From Planctomycetaceae bacterium UBA6163 (GTDB taxonomy: Bacteria; Planctomycetota; Planctomycetia; Pirellulales; Pirellulaceae): 9,244 nt of DNA. Positions within the stretch are counted from its first letter, which is position 1; every line of letters begins with the position of its first letter. Positions 6,358-9,244 of the stretch are shown one piece after another. A model generated the notes under the pieces. That model was not told the origin of the DNA, searched no databases, and worked only from the letters and a program-made list of their open reading frames with translations. Location of the stretch: contig DIUH01000149.1 of assembly GCA_002428205.1 (NCBI GenBank), positions 1 through 9,244 of the forward strand, in the 5' to 3' direction. Both the position numbers and the translations under genes were made by a program.

Positions 6358-7590
6358 TTACCTTAACAAGCCTGGACCTTCCGTGGTGACCAATGGCTTG
6401 GCTCGTTCGCCTTCAGGAAAGATCTTGGTCAGCCATTCCAGCGGTCGTTGGGGGATCGCTGCATAATCAGAGATCACATCCAAACGCTCTCGAGCTTGTT
6501 CGGCAAATGAAGTCCGATCATGGTTTTCTAAAATCTGTTGGTAGTAGATTCTTGCCGCGCCATATTCGCGTCGCTTTTCCCGATATTGAGCGCGAACATA
6601 AAGGCGCTCGGCTTTGCGATAGTCGACTTCCGCAGCCGCCCGAGCAACGACCTCGCGAATTTGCGGATCTTGCATCTTATCGGGAAATCGCATACGGGTT
6701 TGGCGAATCAGCTTATCCGCTTCATCCAACACCAATTGGCTGTAGCGTGGTCCGGCATACATTTCGAGTTTGCAACGAATACCTAGCAAGTGTGCGTTAA
6801 ACAGATGTTCGCTGTCAGTAAACGTTTCCCTCAAGTCGGTCAAAAACTCATCCGCCTCGGTAAATTTTTGCTGGCGAAACTTTTCGACTGCTGCGGCCAT
6901 CGTCGCATCATCCGCCAAGCGTCCGGTCGGATCGTCATAACGGATTTGGTCTAAGACCCGAACCGCGTGTCCTTTGGCATCGAGCCAAGGTTTCTTTTCG
7001 TCGGTAAAGTTGACCATCGCAATACCATTGCCACCCGCCTTTTCGGTTTCGATCCAATACTGGGCGATCGAAAACATTCGCGCTGCGGCGCGATCATTAT
7101 GGCGTGAATTGGGAAACTCTGTCTGCAATTGTGCATAAGCTTGTTCGGCTTTGGGCAGGTGATCTGCGAAGAACAAACTTTCGGCCCGCATGAATGTTGC
7201 ATCTTGGGCGATTGCCGAACCGGGGTGCGCCTTGGCCGCTTTCTCGAATTGTTTTGCGGCTTTAATAAAATCCGTCGCCGCGGCGTCGCGTCGTTTCTTT
7301 GAACCGGTGTCAAACAATTCTTGGCCAGCTTGATAATGCGACCGAGCTTGTGCCAATCGACGCTCGCGCTCCTGGGGCGTCAATTTGACCGCATCGGTCC
7401 CGTTGACCAATTTGTGGAAGCCGTCCTGAGGTGAACGCATCCACAACGGCGTTTGAAATGTTGAACAACCATTAAATAGAACTAAACAGCACGAGACGAC
7501 TGCCCACCGCCATGCAGGTATGTCGAAATGCCGACTGGCAGCACACGCCGCAAGCGTCGGCTGCAGAATTGGCGGTATAAAAAATTGCAT
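6358..7590 (-). CDS. BamD/YfiO-like outer-membrane assembly TPR lipoprotein
   Basis: BamD is the TPR lipoprotein partner of BamA in outer-membrane protein insertion. From the ATG at 7590 the protein has 410 residues. After an N-region comes a hydrophobic segment WRWAVVSCCLVLFNGC, whose lipobox LFNGC puts the lipidated Cys at 42. The mature part is helical, with TPR-like pairs such as RSHYQAGQELFD, DFIKAAKQFEKAAKAHPGSA and AEQAYAQLQTEFPNSRHNDR. A further repeat near the C terminus (AARIYYQQILENHDRTSFAE) has the typical Y-x-x-(I/V)-(L/I) and P-x-S-type spacing. It is longer than E. coli BamD (about 245 residues), as is common for planctomycete relatives. An AAGGA about 11 bases before the 7590 ATG supports this start. 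An ATG at 7602 is close by. The frame also extends to an ATG at 7671, only 12 bases after recO, but would then carry two hydrophobic segments before the lipobox, unusual for a lipoprotein. Function as a true BamD is inferred. Confidence 0.8.
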   Translation of the reverse strand: MQFFIPPILQPTLAACAASRHFDIPAWRWAVVSCCLVLFNGCSTFQTPLWMRSPQDGFHKLVNGTDAVKLTPQERERRLAQARSHYQAGQELFDTGSKKRRDAAATDFIKAAKQFEKAAKAHPGSAIAQDATFMRAESLFFADHLPKAEQAYAQLQTEFPNSRHNDRAAARMFSIAQYWIETEKAGGNGIAMVNFTDEKKPWLDAKGHAVRVLDQIRYDDPTGRLADDATMAAAVEKFRQQKFTEADEFLTDLRETFTDSEHLFNAHLLGIRCKLEMYAGPRYSQLVLDEADKLIRQTRMRFPDKMQDPQIREVVARAAAEVDYRKAERLYVRAQYREKRREYGAARIYYQQILENHDRTSFAEQARERLDVISDYAAIPQRPLEWLTKIFPEGERAKPLVTTEGPGLLR

Positions 7591-7683
7591 GAGTGAAGAC
7601 ATCCTTGTCGCGACTGTCCGATGGCAACTGCTAGCCGCCCAGACGATCGCCCCAACGAGGCTGACGACCATCCGACTTAGTTC

Positions 7684-8559
7684 TTAATGTGAAACCCAGC
7701 CTGCTGGCAACAGTGATTGTGTTCGAGGCACAGAGCCAAGGGTCGTCGTGATGTATCGGCTGAGCGTAGCCCGAAGTTCGCGATAATTCGGATATTCTGC
7801 GGAATCGCTATAGGTTTCCACGGTTTCGCGTGCGGTAAACCGCGTATCGAGCGAGTCGCCAGTCCCCGCTGGCGCGGTAATTTTCTTGCCCGTACCCTCA
7901 CCTAGCCCAATTTCGCAATCCCCATCGAGACCACGATCGGGTTGTTGCAATCGTTTGATTTCCGCGATCACTTCGCGTTTGATCGAGACGACACCGCGTT
8001 GACGCGACCGACACTCGGGACACAGGACACCACCAAGTTCGTACGCAAAGGGGACCCTCGCACCGTGGGGGTCGATGTCGTGGCCGCAGCAGACGCAAGC
8101 TTGCGTCGCCGGGACGTTGCCCAAAATCCGCATCGCCGACAGTTCGAATCGCAACACAGCCATCAGCGCATCGCCATCGCCATCAATCGCCTGAATCGTT
8201 CTCAACGTCAGGTCATAAAGTTCGTCGCTGGTGACACCATCGTCGGTCCACAACCGCAACATTTCTGCGACATAATACCCGCAGTACAATCGCACCAGCG
8301 ACTTTTGAGCGGCGCGAAAGCGGCGCTGCAATTTCGCTTCGGTCAGCAGTTCCAGCGCATCGGACGACTTGCAGATCACGACGATTCGGCAAACGGACAG
8401 AATATCGAGCGAGCCTTCGAATGGGCTTTTCGGTCGCCGCGCCCCTTTGGCGATCGCGGAGATTCGCCCGAGGTCTCGGGTATAAAGCGTCACGATCAGG
8501 CTCGTTTCGCTGAACGGCACCATCCTCAGGACGATCGCATCGGTCTGCTCCGTAGACAT
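7684..8559 (-). CDS. recO: DNA repair protein RecO
   Basis: RecO works with RecR (and RecF) to load RecA onto SSB-coated single-stranded DNA in gap repair and also anneals DNA strands. The 291-residue protein begins with the typical OB-fold segment TDAIVLRMVPFSETSLIVTL, then YTRDLGRISAIAKGARRPKS and FEGSLDILSVC. A helical middle domain follows (LVRLYCGYYVAEMLRLWTDD). The zinc site is visible as C155-x2-C158 (CVCCGH) and C180-x2-C183 (CPEC). Residues of about 207-255 form a Gly/Asp/Thr-rich stretch that looks like a flexible insertion before the last helix (NYRELRATLSRYITTTLGS), making the protein slightly longer than common RecO (about 240-270). The ATG at 8559 is preceded by GGATAA seven bases away. 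It starts 35 bases after the TPR gene's tandem TAG TAA stops, and ends 93 bases before the chosen start of the BamD-like gene. Confidence 0.93.
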   Translation of the reverse strand: MSTEQTDAIVLRMVPFSETSLIVTLYTRDLGRISAIAKGARRPKSPFEGSLDILSVCRIVVICKSSDALELLTEAKLQRRFRAAQKSLVRLYCGYYVAEMLRLWTDDGVTSDELYDLTLRTIQAIDGDGDALMAVLRFELSAMRILGNVPATQACVCCGHDIDPHGARVPFAYELGGVLCPECRSRQRGVVSIKREVIAEIKRLQQPDRGLDGDCEIGLGEGTGKKITAPAGTGDSLDTRFTARETVETYSDSAEYPNYRELRATLSRYITTTLGSVPRTQSLLPAGWVSH

Positions 8560-8594
8560 CGGTTTATCCGTTGATTGCCGCGAAAAAACGCTTA

Positions 8595-8918
8595 CTAAAG
8601 TTCGCCCAGTTCACCCAGGTTGGCTAGCAATTCGCTCATTTCAGCGGCCGCGTGCGAATCGCCTTGACGTCTGGCTTCGTCGATTCCGTCGCGCAGGAAT
8701 GTCCTTGCATCTTCGATCCGGCCTAAGTCGACCAATTGTTGGGCGGCCATAAAAAATGCAGGCACATAAGGCGGTTGGTCGACGGTCAATTCTCGCAACT
8801 TCGCAATGCTGGCGTCGTGATTCCCTTCGCTGCGGTACTCCATCGCCAGGCTGTAACGCAAAAACGTGTCGCTCGGTTCGTCCACTAACATCGCTTCGAT
8901 TTTTTCTCGTCGGCTCAT
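8595..8918 (-). CDS. Small TPR-like protein, 107 aa
   Basis: A short cytoplasmic helical protein, without signal peptide. It begins MSRREKIEAMLVDEPSDTFL and reads RYSLAMEYRSEGNHDASIAK, then VPAFFMAAQQLVDLGRIEDA, matching about two tetratricopeptide-repeat units (Y-S-L-A-x2-Y, A-x7-G-x2-E-D-A). The C terminus (SELLANLGELGEL) is a leucine-rich helix. TPRs mediate protein-protein contacts, but no partner can be named. A strong Shine-Dalgarno AAGGAG lies 5 bases before the ATG, fixing the start. Two consecutive stops, TAG then TAA, end it. It is the first gene of the minus-strand run leading into recO, so it is probably co-transcribed from a promoter in the 8919-9122 gap. Similar small TPR proteins next to other genes are common in planctomycetes, so the specific role is unknown. 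Confidence 0.8.
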   Translation of the reverse strand: MSRREKIEAMLVDEPSDTFLRYSLAMEYRSEGNHDASIAKLRELTVDQPPYVPAFFMAAQQLVDLGRIEDARTFLRDGIDEARRQGDSHAAAEMSELLANLGELGEL

Positions 8919-8923
8919 TTTAA

Positions 8924-8929
8924 CTCCTT
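8924..8929 (-). promoter_or_regulatory. Strong ribosome-binding site (AAGGAG) of the first operon gene
   Basis: On the minus strand AAGGAG occupies bases 8929-8924, five bases before the ATG at 8918. It is the best Shine-Dalgarno match among the genes of this window; most of the others have weak sites or rely on overlapping stop codons. This fits a leading gene that must recruit ribosomes by itself. Confidence 0.75.
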
Positions 8930-8955
8930 AGTTATCCCCCCAATTTAGTTCCCAA

Positions 8956-9010
8956 GCATCAATAGAAATCAGATGCCTGTATGAATCGATCGAATTGATT
9001 CAATTGATGC
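8956..9010. promoter_or_regulatory. Nested inverted repeat in the divergent intergenic region (possible operator or mRNA leader structure)
   Basis: GCATCAAT (8956-8963) is an exact reverse complement of ATTGATGC (9003-9010). Inside it, TGAATC (8982-8987) pairs with GATTCA (8997-9002), so the two right-hand arms are contiguous. The stretch is AT-rich compared with the flanking genes and lies 38 bases before the minus-strand TPR gene and 112 bases before the plus-strand gene at 9123. Such a site could bind a regulator serving both divergent genes or fold in the leader RNA. No convincing -35/-10 pair could be assigned. Confidence 0.35.
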
Positions 9011-9122
9011 AACCCTCCTTTCCGATACTCCCGGTACTGGCAAACCCCAATCGGGCTGCGCCGTCCGGTTTTGGCTCATGAAACCCGATGGTCACCCCAC
9101 CTGAACGAAAGAGTAGCTATCG

Positions 9123-9244
9123 ATGGCTAATGGTTCATCTACCGCGAAATCGCGACAAGAACTGGTCAATGCACGCAAGGCTCGCCGCGCGACGATTCGA
9201 CGTCGGTTGATCACCTGGGGTTGGATTATTGCCGCCGGGTTTCC
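9123..9244 (+). CDS. N-terminal fragment of a membrane protein (runs off right edge)
   Basis: From the ATG at 9123 forty codons are open to the window end. The peptide starts MANGSSTAKSRQELVNARKA and continues with a strongly basic stretch (RRATIRRR) followed by LITWGWIIAAGF, the beginning of a hydrophobic segment. The basic N-region followed by a membrane segment predicts an N-in signal anchor or the first transmembrane helix. A GAAAGAG upstream is a weak ribosome site. It is divergent from the TPR-recO run. Forty residues do not identify the family; an anchored iron-sulfur (Rieske-type) or similar inner-membrane protein is possible but only a guess. Confidence 0.6.
   Translation, partial: MANGSSTAKSRQELVNARKARRATIRRRLITWGWIIAAGF

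Noticed and set aside
7942..8574. Plus-strand 210-codon frame opposite recO
   Set aside because: It is antisense to recO, whose OB fold and zinc cysteines are clear. The frame is His/Arg/Gln-rich with no domain.
1..9244. CRISPR array, tRNA, rRNA, transposase, toxin-antitoxin or defence system
   Set aside because: No regularly spaced repeats, tRNA-like cloverleaf, rRNA segments or such protein families were seen on either strand. The ExeA-like ATPase resembles TniB-type proteins only in its AAA+ core and has no transposase neighbour.

Overview
The window looks like chromosomal DNA of a planctomycete, most probably from the Rhodopirellula/Pirellulaceae group. This rests on moderate GC content, heavy use of TCG, GCG and GAT codons, abundant CGATCG palindromes, a BamD-like/LptE-like lipoprotein pair with long N-terminal regions ahead of the lipobox, and short intergenic palindromes of the kind I associate with these genomes. 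No database search was possible, so the taxon is an inference. There is no rRNA, tRNA, CRISPR array, transposase or phage gene.

Left part, bases 1-3310. A minus-strand gene with a membrane or signal segment runs off the left edge (start at 92). Divergent from it is a plus-strand run: an ExeA/GspA-like AAA+ ATPase with a long acidic tail (307-1944), an unrecognised 164-residue protein 13 bases downstream (1958-2452), and a DPM1-like GT2 glycosyltransferase (2561-3310). Between the last two genes, the final 36 bases of the unknown gene are repeated almost exactly 70 bases downstream, with a short perfect palindrome between the copies.

Middle, 3311-3745. This convergent, apparently non-coding gap holds a perfect 10-bp hairpin, a group of competing stem-loops and an AT-rich 12-bp inverted repeat. 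It probably separates two convergent transcripts and may include terminators or repeat elements.

Right part, 3746-8918, minus strand. Six genes form a likely operon. In transcription order they are a small TPR-like protein, RecO (recombination repair), a BamD/YfiO-like TPR lipoprotein (outer-membrane protein assembly), an LptE-like lipoprotein (LPS assembly), dihydropteroate synthase FolP (folate synthesis) and a GT4 glycosyltransferase. lptE/folP and folP/GT4 overlap by 7 and 8 bases. The operon mixes envelope biogenesis with housekeeping functions, and it bears on the diderm nature of planctomycete envelopes. A divergent region of about 200 bases with a nested inverted repeat then leads to a plus-strand membrane-protein gene that runs off the right edge (9123 onward).

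I see no clearly new defence or mobile system. The most interesting items are the envelope operon, the ATPase/unknown-protein pair, the duplicated gene end and the structured convergent intergenic region.
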